Positions 1 through 8,652 of a DNA stretch of 64,000 bases are shown here, one piece after another. Origin of the DNA: Armatimonadota bacterium (lineage in GTDB: Bacteria > Armatimonadota > Fimbriimonadia > Fimbriimonadales > Fimbriimonadaceae); contig JAFDWX010000001.1 of assembly GCA_018268255.1 (NCBI GenBank), positions 310,001 to 374,000 on the forward strand. The letters run 5' to 3'. How positions within the stretch are numbered: the stretch's first letter is position 1; each line of letters begins with the position of its first letter. Both the position numbers and the translations under genes were made by a program. The notes below the pieces were generated by a model that was not told where the DNA came from, searched no databases, and worked only from the letters and a program-made list of their open reading frames with translations.

Positions 1-941
1 CCGTTGAGGCTGGCTCAAGGAATCCGCTAGGCATCACCTTCGCCGAAAGCGATCGCTACTACGATCTTGTCAGGGGATCGGGGGTTGGGGCAGTTTTGGT
101 GCCGCGTGACGCACCAGAGCTGGATGTTCCTACTCTTAAGGTAGATCACCCCCGGCGCTCATTTGGCTATCTGCTGGCCGAATCTGTACGACCATTGCCG
201 ATTAACGAGGGAATTCACCCCACAGCGGTGGTCGATCCGGAAGCCCACGTGGACCCTTCAGCCAGAATCGGCCCCTACGTGGTGGTTCAAAAAGGAGTCC
301 AAATCGCGGAAGGCGTGACCATTCACCCGTTCAGTTTCATTGGCGAGGGCTCCGTAGTGGGTGCCCATTCTCTGATCTATCCACATGTGGTGCTCGTGCA
401 GGATGTCAGCATCGGGGAGCATTGCACCATTTTTCCGGGAGCAATTCTCGGTGCCGATGGCTTTGGCTACACGTGGGCTGGAACTGGGTTTGCAAAGATC
501 CCGCAAGTCGGCGCAGTGGACTTGGGCGACGGGGTCGATGTTGGGGCGTTGTCCACCATCGACCGAGCCACGTGTGGAGCTACGACGATTGGCACGGGTT
601 CCAAAATCGATAACCTGGTGCAAGTCGCCCATAACGTAACTATCGGTGACCACACCGTCATCGCTGCGCAAGTGGGAATCGCAGGAAGTGCGAAGATCGG
701 CTCGGGCGTGGTGATGGGCGGCCAAGCCTCGGTTCGGGATCATGTGGAGATTGCAGATCGAGTTACGATGGCGGGCCGTACAGGAGCAATGAACGACATC
801 AGCGAGCCCGGAGAGTACTTCGGTCTACCCGCGCTGCCCATTCGAGAGACCATGCGCCACATGGCACTGATCAAACGCCTTCCGGAGATGGCCAACCGCC
901 TCAAGGAACTTGAAAAGCGAATCCAGGAGTTGGAGTCGTGA
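1..941 (+). CDS. lpxD: UDP-3-O-acylglucosamine N-acyltransferase LpxD (5' end missing)
   Basis: Adds the second acyl chain to UDP-3-O-acyl-glucosamine in lipid A synthesis, in the cytoplasm. The frame is open from base 3 with no start codon, so the gene begins left of the window. The first visible residues (NPLGITFAESDRYYDLV) resemble the end of the LpxD N-terminal uridine-binding domain. A long left-handed beta-helix of hexapeptide repeats follows (IHPTAVVDPEAHVDPSARIG and on), including the QVAHN motif that holds the family's catalytic histidine, then a C-terminal helical tail (MANRLKELEKRIQELES). Its TGA stop overlaps the GTG start of lpxC, so the two are probably translationally coupled. 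The internal ATG-like starts near base 96 would remove the N-terminal domain and are not credible starts. Confidence 0.95.
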   Translation, partial: VEAGSRNPLGITFAESDRYYDLVRGSGVGAVLVPRDAPELDVPTLKVDHPRRSFGYLLAESVRPLPINEGIHPTAVVDPEAHVDPSARIGPYVVVQKGVQIAEGVTIHPFSFIGEGSVVGAHSLIYPHVVLVQDVSIGEHCTIFPGAILGADGFGYTWAGTGFAKIPQVGAVDLGDGVDVGALSTIDRATCGATTIGTGSKIDNLVQVAHNVTIGDHTVIAAQVGIAGSAKIGSGVVMGGQASVRDHVEIADRVTMAGRTGAMNDISEPGEYFGLPALPIRETMRHMALIKRLPEMANRLKELEKRIQELES

Positions 942-1750
942 TCGAGTTCGTTCGGCAGACCCTTTCGCAGGATTTGGAGTTTGAGGGTAACGGATTGCAT
1001 TCGGGAGTGCCCGTCAAGGTGTGGGTGCGGCCCGGTGAGGATGGCATTTGGTTTCGTCATGGGCAAGAACGAGTCCAGGCTATTCCAGAAAACGTTTCGG
1101 ACACAACTCGTTGCACGCGTCTCGGATCCATAGCGACCATTGAGCACCTTATGAGTGCATTCGCTGGCGTGGGGATCACGGATGCAGAAATAGAGCTCAG
1201 CGAGCTGGAACTCCCCGCATTGGATGGTGCCTCATGGGTTTTCGCAACCGCTTTGGACGCTGTGCCCAAAGCTGAGCTTGGAACCGTTCAGCTGGAAGGT
1301 CTTTATGCTCGAGTCTACGAAAAGGAAGACTCTCACTCAATCGCAATCGCCCGGGGGGACGGCTGGTGGCGATACGAGTTCTTGACGGGAGACCGGTGGC
1401 CCGGATCTCAAGATTTTGAATTCCGTTGCAGTCCAGAGTCCTACATCGCTCAGATCGCGCCCGCCCGCACGTTCGGGTTCGAAGAAGAGCTACCGCAAAT
1501 AAAAGCAGCGGGACTGGCGAAAGGGCTCGACGAAACCAGTGCGCTTGTGCTGGGTCAGGAGGGGTATCTGAACACTCCGAAATTTGCGGACGAGCCTGTT
1601 CGCCACAAGCTTCTCGACCTCATCGGTGACCTTTACCTGGCTGGGATCCCGCCAACGCTTCTGAGCGTGGTTGCCGATCGAAGTGGCCACACGGCCAATG
1701 TGCGTGCGGCCAAAAAGCTCCGAGCCTCCGTTCGGGCCGTGAATGGCTAG
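938..1750 (+). CDS. lpxC: UDP-3-O-acyl-N-acetylglucosamine deacetylase LpxC
   Basis: Zinc deacetylase that carries out the committed step of lipid A synthesis. The three zinc-ligand and catalytic regions are visible: TIEHLMSAF (Glu-His), RHKLLDLIGDLYL (His and Asp) and RSGHTAN (His). At 270 residues it is somewhat shorter than the usual roughly 300. It starts at GTG 938, overlapping the lpxD stop by four bases (GTGA). Its TAG stop shares the CTAG at 1747-1750 with the convergent YCII-domain gene, so the lipid A operon ends here without fabZ or lpxA. Together with lpxD it shows that the organism makes lipopolysaccharide or a related lipid A outer leaflet. Confidence 0.96.
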   Translation: MIEFVRQTLSQDLEFEGNGLHSGVPVKVWVRPGEDGIWFRHGQERVQAIPENVSDTTRCTRLGSIATIEHLMSAFAGVGITDAEIELSELELPALDGASWVFATALDAVPKAELGTVQLEGLYARVYEKEDSHSIAIARGDGWWRYEFLTGDRWPGSQDFEFRCSPESYIAQIAPARTFGFEEELPQIKAAGLAKGLDETSALVLGQEGYLNTPKFADEPVRHKLLDLIGDLYLAGIPPTLLSVVADRSGHTANVRAAKKLRASVRAVNG

Positions 1751-2088
1751 TGCAACTGTCGAACTTCGACCGGAGTGCGACACGCTAGGACGGCTTTGCG
1801 ACCCCATTCCAAAGCTTCGTCCATATCTTTAGCCTCAAGAATCCAAAAGCCTCCCACATGCTCCTTTGTCTGGAGATATGGCCCGTCGCTCACCGCAACC
1901 GTGCCGTCGGGATTGGCGCGCAGAGACTTTGCTGTTTGGGGCGCGTAGAGTCCGTTTGCGTAGAGTCGAATACCCTTCTCGATCATCTCTTCGTTCAGCG
2001 CATCGATATCGGCATGAGTTTGAGCATCCTCAGAAACGGCGGGATCAAAGTCGTCGGGATGGTGAATGGCAACGAGAAACTGAGGCAT
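1747..2088 (-). CDS. YCII-related (DGPF-type) domain protein
   Basis: A 113-residue protein of the YCII-related ferredoxin-like fold. It begins MPQFLVAIHHPDDFDP and contains the segment VSDGPYLQTKEHVGGFWILEAKDMDEALEW, here cited only for its DGP and GGF(W)I elements, which are typical of the family also called DGPF. Members are often linked to sigma factors or act as small dimeric enzymes, but no specific reaction can be given. I chose ATG 2088 because the homologous part begins there; an upstream extension to 2166 has no family match. It stands alone and converges on lpxC with shared stop bases. No sigma-factor gene is adjacent. Confidence 0.8.
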   Translation of the reverse strand: MPQFLVAIHHPDDFDPAVSEDAQTHADIDALNEEMIEKGIRLYANGLYAPQTAKSLRANPDGTVAVSDGPYLQTKEHVGGFWILEAKDMDEALEWGRKAVLACRTPVEVRQLH

Positions 2089-2188
2089 GGGCCAGTTATG
2101 GCAGGTAGCTTCGAGTGGGTGCAACGCTCTTTGGGGTCTGCCACCGTGAATGACCGGACATTGCACGTAATTCCAGCAATCGAACCGA

Positions 2189-3286
2189 CTAGACTGCTTC
2201 GTAGGTTCGGCCAGAGAGGATTGTCAACAATCGAGGATTGAGGAACATCACGTCTCTCCCCGATTTCACCGCCTCCAAGATTCCAAGTCGAACCAGTTCG
2301 TACAGATACTCGCTCGCAGTCTGGCGCTTGGCGATTCCTGCCAGTTCCAAGTGCCGGATTCTTGTGTAGGGTTGGGTGTAGACAACCTCGATCAACTCAC
2401 GGCTGTATCCCCGGGGCATTTGCTCCCTCGCAAGAGCGACACTGGATTCGAGTGCTTGTGAGATCTGCTCGACCATCCGACGAGCCTGAATCGCGCTTTC
2501 CTCGATCCCCTCTAGGAGGAAGCATATCCAATCCTCCCAGCACTTCTGTTCGGTTACCGCCCGGAGGAGCCGATAGTAGTCCTTTTTGTGCTCGATGATG
2601 TACCCGGAGAGGTAGAGAACAGGAAGTTCCAACAGGCGTTTGTGAATGAGGAAGAGCACGTTGAGAATGCGCCCAGTGCGGCCGTTTCCATCCGGGAAAG
2701 GGTGGATTGCTTCGAACTGATAGTGGAGAACTGCCATCTGCACCAGCGGATCCACCTCGGTTTTGTCGTGGAAGTAGTTCAGGAAGTTCTCCAGCAAATC
2801 GAGGAGCAGCTTCTCACCTTCTGGCGGGGTGTAGACGACCTCACCCGTCCGAGGATTGCCGATTCTTGTGCCCGGTAGACGCCGGACACCGAGATCCCTG
2901 CCGGTAAGGATGCTCGCGAGCCTGATCACCAACGGTGTGCTCACCATCCCACCTTCGGCCAGATGCTCGTACCCTACCCAGAGTGCGTCGCCGTACCGAA
3001 TGACTTCTTTCGTGGCTGGGTCGCTGGATTGCTCTTCGGAAAGGGCTCGGTAAAGCTCATCGTTGGTGGTAACGATGTTCTCCACTTCGCTGCTGAAGCG
3101 AGCTTCTTGCAGCACGATCGACCTGAGAAGTACCGCTTGGTTTGGAATCAGGTTGCCAACCCCTCGTAACTCGGCCAAAGCCGTGTTAGCCGCAATTGCT
3201 CTCTTCAGAGTGCGCTTGGATTCCAGATCTTCTGCGGGAGGCAGCAACGGGAGTTCGTTGAACGGCTTCTTTGGGTCGTTGACCAT
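2189..3286 (-). CDS. Fic family protein (predicted AMP transferase) with C-terminal winged helix
   Basis: 365 residues. The Fic core motif HPFPDGNGRTGR is intact at residues 195-206 with its catalytic histidine, so transfer of AMP or another nucleotide group to a protein hydroxyl is expected from the family. Residues 65-70 (SSEVEN) fit the inhibitory helix consensus (S/T)xxxE(G/N), giving the N-terminal-inhibitor class. The last 80 or so residues (EVVYTQPYTRIRHLELAGIAKRQTASEYL in two pieces around AKRQTASEYL) look like a winged helix-turn-helix, common in stand-alone bacterial Fic proteins. No antitoxin gene accompanies it. Upstream lie two matching inverted repeats at 3292-3361; the nearer one overlaps the likely -10 (TAATAT), so self-repression through the C-terminal domain is a reasonable guess. 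The target protein is unknown. Confidence 0.92.
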   Translation of the reverse strand: MVNDPKKPFNELPLLPPAEDLESKRTLKRAIAANTALAELRGVGNLIPNQAVLLRSIVLQEARFSSEVENIVTTNDELYRALSEEQSSDPATKEVIRYGDALWVGYEHLAEGGMVSTPLVIRLASILTGRDLGVRRLPGTRIGNPRTGEVVYTPPEGEKLLLDLLENFLNYFHDKTEVDPLVQMAVLHYQFEAIHPFPDGNGRTGRILNVLFLIHKRLLELPVLYLSGYIIEHKKDYYRLLRAVTEQKCWEDWICFLLEGIEESAIQARRMVEQISQALESSVALAREQMPRGYSRELIEVVYTQPYTRIRHLELAGIAKRQTASEYLYELVRLGILEAVKSGRDVMFLNPRLLTILSGRTYEAV

Positions 3287-3291
3287 CTCTT

Positions 3292-3361
3292 GTCGACATA
3301 TTAGCCCAGATATGTCGATGATTGCAGGGATTCATCGACATATCGCCAATAATGTGTCGAT
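3292..3361 (-). promoter_or_regulatory. Two tandem 28-bp inverted-repeat operators upstream of the Fic gene
   Basis: Site 1 (3292-3319) is GTCGACATAT-N8-ATATGTCGAT and site 2 (3334-3361) is ATCGACATAT-N8-ATGTGTCGAT. Half-sites and 8-base spacers match, and the two centres are 42 bases apart, close to four helical turns, so bound dimers would sit on the same DNA face. Read on the minus strand, site 1 overlaps TAATAT, 11 bases before the Fic start codon, a likely -10. The geometry suggests cooperative binding of a dimeric repressor; the Fic protein's own winged helix is the nearest candidate. Confidence 0.75.
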
Positions 3362-3364
3362 GGC

Positions 3365-5332
3365 CTACAGCTTCAACTCAAGCGGATACACCGCCTTTAC
3401 GATCAGCCGAGACTCGAAAGAGCGCGAGTTCGGATCGCCGAGGATCACGAAATACTCTGCTCCACGACCGCCCGCACGCTTGTAGCTGAGATACGCGTTC
3501 CAGGCATTGCCGCGCTGGATCGCGCGACCGCTGATGCTTTGCAGAGAGTCGATTTCCCAGTTCACGCTGCTAATGATCTGGCGTTCGTCATCACCGTCTG
3601 ACGAGAGCCACTGAAACCCAATTCCGGTCTGCAGTCGGGGTAACGCTCGGTAGGCAAACGACAAAGAGTGCGACTGGAACGGTCGCTCCATGAATCGCCC
3701 GAAGCTGTAGTCGTATTGCCAACGGCGATAGGGGTCCCGACGTGGCTTTTCGATGCTGAAAAAGATGCTCTGATCGTCAAAAGTCTTAAACCGATTGAGC
3801 GTGCCGCCAAAGTCGAAGTCGATTCCGTTCCGGCTGGTGATGGAGCCGCTAAACGATGTCGAGCGACGGTAAGGAAGGCCGTCGAGGTGCCAGTAGTTCG
3901 CAGCATTGAACTCGAAGGCGGTCTCCATAATCGCTCCTTTTTGGTACGTCTGCAGATACGAAGGACCCGCCGAAATTCCCTTGTAATCCACGTCGGCTTG
4001 GTAACCGATGCGGGGTTCGAAGCGCTTTTCAACCGACTCCCATTCCCAGTAGAACGACAACCCTTTGTTGTTATAGGACTGACCGATGGAGTGCTTTGAG
4101 GCAAAATCCTTGGTGCTATCGAACGTTCCTGCGGCTTGAACCCAACTGAACCAAGCTCCTGATCCAAAGCCGTAATTGGCCCAAAGCGTGTCGTTGGAAT
4201 GCTCCTTATCCCGCAGCCCAGCGTAGGCGAAATTGAGATTCTGGCGTGCACGGGGGATATAGGTTGTGGACGCCACCACCGCCGTGCGCTCCTCTAGGGT
4301 TTGCAGAGCCATGACTCCAAAGTCCAACTTATCGGAGATATTCCCGAAGGCCTTTGCGCCCCAATCGAATGATGGGATTCTTTGCGGCAGGAATACTTTA
4401 GTACCAAAACCTGTGTTGAAAAAATTGCCTCCTTCCTGGAAAAATGGGCGACTTTCTGCGGTAACACGCTCAAAATAGCTCAAATCGAGGGAAAGAACCT
4501 GATTTTCAACATTCCTGAAATCCGGGTTGATGGTCCCCACAGCCTCGATCCTCGGAGCGAGTTGGGTCTTCATATCCAGGCCCGAGTTGAAGATCGGCTT
4601 CTGATTTCCACCACCCAGATAGCCGTAGGGCAACAGCTTCAGAGTCCGGTCCACGGGAGGCACGGGAATCTCGACATCGATCCAATTCCCTGTGTTCTCA
4701 ACCTTTCCCGCCGAGGTATCGCGCCAACTGTAATATCTCTGCGTACGCGGCATGTAACGGCTCACATTCACGCGCACGGTCCGCTTCCCAGCAGCTGGGA
4801 GCCGCATGATTTTCCATGGGATTCGCGCTTCGATCTCGTAGCCAAATTCCGTGAGTCTGCCCTTCGCCTGAATTTCACCGAGCCATTCGGTTTTCGCCGC
4901 CTTTCCTCCAGCGATATAGAGGGTTGTCGCGCCCTTCGGGTTGATCTGAAACGAGTTGAAGGCATCGAGGTTCCCCAGTACATCGATGTTGAAAAGCACG
5001 TGGTCGTCGCCGTTAAGGCTGACGTTCTGACGATATTCCGTCGCGTGGATCGTGGCGGGTTGAGAGTCCTGTGCACGATAGGCGAAATAGACATAGTCGT
5101 GGTCATAGGACAGCCAAAACTGGCCGTTCTCAGGGGAAGAAACTCCCGTTTCTTCGTCGACCAGTCCCTCACCGGTGCTGGCAGCACTCCATTCTTCGGG
5201 GTTGATCGTTCCGTCGATAAGAGGTGGGATTGGCGCGACGATTCCCGCAAGATCGCCGGGGTTCAGGGGTGCAGGATCGGATGATGGCAGAGATACAATG
5301 GCAGCGAGTGGCAAGAACGGCAACAATGGCAC
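3365..5332 (-). CDS. DUF5916-type outer-membrane protein with CBM9-like N-terminal domain
   Basis: 655 residues with an N-terminal signal-like stretch (MPLLPFLPLAAIVSLPSS), a carbohydrate-binding family 9-like domain starting near residue 38 (IDGTINPEEWSAA, then FWLSYDHDYVYFAYRAQDS) and a long C-terminal part rich in alternating aromatic strands, as expected for the DUF5916 beta-barrel. Family knowledge gives only a probable outer-membrane location; the cargo or ligand is not known. GTG 5332 is the only start after an in-frame TAG nine bases upstream, and a GGTAGACC box at 5339-5346 (minus strand) lies six bases before it. Its 5' end overlaps the divergent SGNH gene by seven bases. Confidence 0.8.
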   Translation of the reverse strand: MPLLPFLPLAAIVSLPSSDPAPLNPGDLAGIVAPIPPLIDGTINPEEWSAASTGEGLVDEETGVSSPENGQFWLSYDHDYVYFAYRAQDSQPATIHATEYRQNVSLNGDDHVLFNIDVLGNLDAFNSFQINPKGATTLYIAGGKAAKTEWLGEIQAKGRLTEFGYEIEARIPWKIMRLPAAGKRTVRVNVSRYMPRTQRYYSWRDTSAGKVENTGNWIDVEIPVPPVDRTLKLLPYGYLGGGNQKPIFNSGLDMKTQLAPRIEAVGTINPDFRNVENQVLSLDLSYFERVTAESRPFFQEGGNFFNTGFGTKVFLPQRIPSFDWGAKAFGNISDKLDFGVMALQTLEERTAVVASTTYIPRARQNLNFAYAGLRDKEHSNDTLWANYGFGSGAWFSWVQAAGTFDSTKDFASKHSIGQSYNNKGLSFYWEWESVEKRFEPRIGYQADVDYKGISAGPSYLQTYQKGAIMETAFEFNAANYWHLDGLPYRRSTSFSGSITSRNGIDFDFGGTLNRFKTFDDQSIFFSIEKPRRDPYRRWQYDYSFGRFMERPFQSHSLSFAYRALPRLQTGIGFQWLSSDGDDERQIISSVNWEIDSLQSISGRAIQRGNAWNAYLSYKRAGGRGAEYFVILGDPNSRSFESRLIVKAVYPLELKL

Positions 5333-6063
5333 GATTCTGGTCTACCTTATCTTGGTTCTTAGAGTTCCTTTATATCGGGCTTGGCGTGGGGCTTGCGGTG
5401 TGCATCGCAGGTTGCCAAACGTCAACGCCAGACACCAGGCACATCATGCCCGGAAAGACTCCGCTCCGCGAAGGGCGCAATGAAATCTCTTGGATGGAAG
5501 TTCATGAAGTCATGGTTCGCCGGAGCAATGCCCATCCACCCACGATCCTCCTCATTGGAGACTCGATCCTCGCCGATTGTGGATTTAGTGATCCGACCAT
5601 GTTGAACCTATCCCATCCAGGAGACCGCATCGGAAATGCATGCTGGCGACTCCTCGACAAACGGTTGAACCTGGGCAAGGTGAAGGCGGCATTCGTCCTG
5701 ATTGGCACCAACAACGTGCTGATCAACAACCAAGACCAAATGAGATCCCAGTTTCGGGACTTACTGAGATTGCTCAAAGCTGCAATTGATCCCAATGCAA
5801 GGATTATCGTATCCACGATTCTGCCTCGCGCCGACAAACCGGGCGTCGATCTATCTGTGCTTGTCGGTACGCGCAATCAGGCCGTGCTTGCAGCTTCTCA
5901 AGCTGAAAGAGTGGAATCAACTGACCTCGCTGCGCTGTTTGCGGATTCCTCGGGCGCGCTCAAACTAGACCTTTATCAATCGGACCGTTTGCACCTATCT
6001 CCCGAAGGTCAATATCTACTGCGCGCGAAAGTCACGAACGTCCTTTTGGGCCTGAGACCGTAG
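5326..6063 (+). CDS. SGNH/GDSL-type esterase lipoprotein
   Basis: 245 residues. A hydrophobic N terminus ends in CIAGC at residues 26-30, a likely lipobox, so the protein should be anchored to a membrane. The SGNH hydrolase blocks are present: GDSILADC (nucleophile serine), GTNN (block III asparagine) and DRLHLSPEGQ (Asp-x-x-His). Such enzymes remove acyl or acetyl groups from lipids, sugars or glycans; the substrate cannot be told. I chose ATG 5326 because it sits just before the signal; earlier ATGs near 5281 would add a charged 15-residue extension. It overlaps the divergent DUF5916 gene by seven bases, so one of the two starts may be slightly off. Confidence 0.82.
   Translation: MARFWSTLSWFLEFLYIGLGVGLAVCIAGCQTSTPDTRHIMPGKTPLREGRNEISWMEVHEVMVRRSNAHPPTILLIGDSILADCGFSDPTMLNLSHPGDRIGNACWRLLDKRLNLGKVKAAFVLIGTNNVLINNQDQMRSQFRDLLRLLKAAIDPNARIIVSTILPRADKPGVDLSVLVGTRNQAVLAASQAERVESTDLAALFADSSGALKLDLYQSDRLHLSPEGQYLLRAKVTNVLLGLRP
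5339..5346 (-). promoter_or_regulatory. Candidate -10 box for the DUF5916 gene
   Basis: GGTAGACC read on the minus strand, six bases before GTG 5332. It fits the recurrent box described in the findings and would place the transcript start at or next to the start codon. No clear -35 is seen. Confidence 0.4.
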
Positions 6064-6072
6064 GTTCACCCA

Positions 6073-6080
6073 GGTAGACT
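6073..6080 (+). promoter_or_regulatory. Candidate -10 box for the DegT-family gene
   Basis: GGTAGACT ends seven bases before ATG 6088, and no Shine-Dalgarno sequence lies in between, which suggests a leaderless transcript. Confidence 0.5.
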
Positions 6081-6087
6081 GAATAGT

Positions 6088-7206
6088 ATGAGCGCCACCC
6101 TATCCAAGATCCCCGTCCTCGACCTCAAACCCGAAATTGCGCTAATACGCGATGAGCTGATGGCGGCGATCGAGGGTGTGCTTGACTCGACCCAATTCAT
6201 CATGGGGCCGAACGTCAAGGCGTTTGAGCAAGAAGTGGCCGAGTACATGGGCGTTAAACATGCCGTTGCCCTCAACTCAGGAACCGATGCTCTGATTTTG
6301 GGTTGTTCGGCTCTTGGCCTCAAGCCTGGTGATGAAGTCATTACGACACCGTTTACGTTCTTTGCCACAGGCGAAGCGATTAGCCACTTTCACGCAACAC
6401 CGGTGTTCGTGGACATCGACCCCACTACGTACAACCTGGATCTCAACCAAGTTGAGGCGCGGATAACGGAAAAGACCACGATGATCCTTCCGGTCCACCT
6501 CTACGGCCACGCTGTGGATATGGACCCGCTCTTAGCATTGGCCAAGAAGCATAACCTGAAGGTATTGGAGGACTGCGCTCAGTCGTTCGGGTCAACATAC
6601 AAAGGCAAGAAAACGGGTGCCATCGGAGAAGGTGGCGCGTTTAGCTTCTTCCCAAGCAAAAACCTAGGCGCATTCGGCGACGGCGGAATGTTCACCACGA
6701 ACGACGATTCCTATGCGGACACCGTACGAATGCTGCGGGTCCACGGCGCACGAAAGAAGTACTTCAACGAAACCGTTGGAGTGAATTCTCGACTGGACGA
6801 ACTCCAAGCTGCCATCCTCCGTGTGAAGTTCCGCTACATCGACGAGTGGAACGCGGGCCGCCGCCGAGCCGCAAATTACTACACGGATGCTCTGAACAAA
6901 ATCGATGGCGTGATTCCACCATCGGCTGCGGATTACACCGATCACGTGTATCACCAGTACACAATCCGGATCCTTGGCGGAAAGCGCGATGCCGTTCAGC
7001 AAAAGCTCGCTGAGGAAGGCATTGGAAGTTTTGTCTACTACCCCGTCGCTCTCCACAAGCTGCCTGTGTACGCAGAGAAGCCACATCATCCGCTTCCGGT
7101 GAGCGATCAGCTCAGCACAGAAGTCCTAAGTTTGCCAATTTGGCCGACAATTGAAGAATCTGTCCTTGATCGAGTGACCAAAGTCATCGCCAACGCCGTC
7201 TCTTAA
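6088..7206 (+). CDS. DegT/DnrJ/EryC1 family PLP-dependent aminotransferase
   Basis: 372 residues, the usual length for sugar aminotransferases that convert nucleotide-linked keto-sugars to amino-sugars using glutamate and pyridoxal phosphate. Visible family marks are ALNSGTDALILG (phosphate pocket), EDCAQSFGSTYKGKKTG, the PLP lysine in FFPSKNLGAFGDGGM (Lys191) and the C-terminal VYHQYTIRI. It lies 125 bases before a Wzx-like flippase, so it probably supplies an amino-sugar for a surface polysaccharide or O-antigen. The exact sugar is not readable from sequence. It has its own promoter-like box at 6073-6080. Confidence 0.92.
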   Translation: MSATLSKIPVLDLKPEIALIRDELMAAIEGVLDSTQFIMGPNVKAFEQEVAEYMGVKHAVALNSGTDALILGCSALGLKPGDEVITTPFTFFATGEAISHFHATPVFVDIDPTTYNLDLNQVEARITEKTTMILPVHLYGHAVDMDPLLALAKKHNLKVLEDCAQSFGSTYKGKKTGAIGEGGAFSFFPSKNLGAFGDGGMFTTNDDSYADTVRMLRVHGARKKYFNETVGVNSRLDELQAAILRVKFRYIDEWNAGRRRAANYYTDALNKIDGVIPPSAADYTDHVYHQYTIRILGGKRDAVQQKLAEEGIGSFVYYPVALHKLPVYAEKPHHPLPVSDQLSTEVLSLPIWPTIEESVLDRVTKVIANAVS

Positions 7207-7209
7207 TCT

Positions 7210-7241
7210 CGCAGGGGGTGAACAATGCTGTTTTCCCTGCG
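7210..7241 (+). terminator. Hairpin after the DegT-family gene
   Basis: CGCAGGG (7210-7216) pairs with CCCTGCG (7235-7241). A second small stem, CCGGG/CCCGG at 7248-7267, follows. There is no good T-run, so termination is only possible, not certain; the flippase may still be co-transcribed. Confidence 0.35.
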
Positions 7242-7331
7242 TTATTGCCGGGTGTACGGATTCCCGGTGAGAGATAAGAGAAACCCTTGGCTGTTCAAGA
7301 AAAAATTGCATCTCACAAGGCTACAGTCATC

Positions 7332-8594
7332 ATGCGACTGAAGCCTAAAAGCGACTTCAGCAGACAAGTCCTCACTCTGGCCACAGGCACGGCGATTGCC
7401 CAAGTGCTACCACTTGCGGCACTTCCGATCGTAAGTCGACTTTACACCCAGTCCCAAGTCGGAATTCTCACGCTGTTTTTGTCCATTGCCAGCGTGCTCG
7501 GAATCATCGCGACCGGAAGGTACGAGCTCGCCATCATGCTGCCCGAGGAGGATGAGGATGCTGTTAACCTCCTCGCGATTTCAATTACCTGCAGCGTGGT
7601 GTTTGCCGTTCTCACGCTCCTCATCGCCGTCTTCTTCAACGGCCAGATTTGTTCTTTGTTGGAATCGCGTGAAATCGGGCCGTGGCTTTACTGGATCCCG
7701 GCAACACTGATCGCGAATGCGGCTTACCAGGCTTACAACTACTGGTTCAATCGCAAGGAGATGTATCACCGCCTCGCTGTGAACCGCATCGGCCGTTCAG
7801 CAATCACTGAAGGTAGCAAGATCGGGTTTGGGACGTTGGCCCTCAGCCATATCGGATTAGTAATAGGCACGGTATTAGGCCAGACCGTCACTGCTCTGCG
7901 GTTCTTTTGGCAAGCCCGTCACGAGGATCGTGCGTCCATGAACAAGATCTCATGGGTGGGCATGCGAAAGATGCTCGGCAGATACCGAGATTTTCCGAGA
8001 TACACCGTACCTGCGGAGGTGGTCAACGACCTCAGTAAACGACTTCCGGTCTTTATCTTGGCAGGATTTGGGTCCACCGTCACAGGAAATTTCGGTATGG
8101 CCCAAATGGTAATGGGCGGACCATTGGGAATTCTGGGATCGGCATTCGCGGACGTCTTCAAGCAGCGGGCGTCGCGCGATTTTATCGAGCACGGCGAGTG
8201 CCGGGCTTTGTGGCTCAGGACTTTCAAGAAGCTCATCTTGATTTCCGTGCCGGTGTTCACCCTTGCCTATCTGTTAGCTCCTGTGGCGTTCAAGGTGATC
8301 CTCGGTCCTAAATGGGTTGAAGCAGGTTACTTCGCCCAGGCACTCACGCCGTACTATGCACTGGCCTTTATTGCGTCGCCCCTCTCCCGCACTCTGTACG
8401 TTGCCGAGGACCAGCATCTGGATCTCATCTGGCAATTGGGCCTGGTTGTGGGGGTGTATGCTGCGCTCACGTTCGGAGAGCAAACCGGAAATGTTTTGAC
8501 CACCCTTCGTTGGTTTGCTTGGACCTATACCGCCCTTTACGCGATATACCTGCTCCTCAGCTACCGATCATCTTGTGGCAAAACCCGCTCGTAA
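7332..8594 (+). CDS. Wzx-like polysaccharide flippase (oligosaccharide transporter family)
   Basis: 420 residues with about 11-12 hydrophobic segments from residue 15 (VLTLATGTAIAQVLPLAALP) to the end (TYTALYAIYLLLSY). The opening pattern, in which a short charged tail is followed by a membrane segment with GTAIAQ and then SRLYTQSQVGILTLFLS, is typical of the RfbX/Wzx group of polysaccharide biosynthesis exporters. They flip lipid-linked glycan units across the inner membrane. ATG 7332 was chosen over an earlier TTG because the membrane fold starts right after it. It is next to the DegT aminotransferase, which agrees with a surface-glycan job. No glycosyltransferases are in the window, so the cluster is a fragment or dispersed. 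Confidence 0.85.
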   Translation: MRLKPKSDFSRQVLTLATGTAIAQVLPLAALPIVSRLYTQSQVGILTLFLSIASVLGIIATGRYELAIMLPEEDEDAVNLLAISITCSVVFAVLTLLIAVFFNGQICSLLESREIGPWLYWIPATLIANAAYQAYNYWFNRKEMYHRLAVNRIGRSAITEGSKIGFGTLALSHIGLVIGTVLGQTVTALRFFWQARHEDRASMNKISWVGMRKMLGRYRDFPRYTVPAEVVNDLSKRLPVFILAGFGSTVTGNFGMAQMVMGGPLGILGSAFADVFKQRASRDFIEHGECRALWLRTFKKLILISVPVFTLAYLLAPVAFKVILGPKWVEAGYFAQALTPYYALAFIASPLSRTLYVAEDQHLDLIWQLGLVVGVYAALTFGEQTGNVLTTLRWFAWTYTALYAIYLLLSYRSSCGKTRS

Positions 8595-8652
8595 GAATAC
8601 GGTTTTTGTTCGGAACCTACGGACAAACTGTGAAAAGTTGTCACAAACGATT

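Noticed and set aside
4382-5284. A 300-residue open frame on the plus strand opposite the DUF5916 gene
   Set aside because: Shadow of the DUF5916 gene, which has clear domain matches; no promoter or ribosome site.
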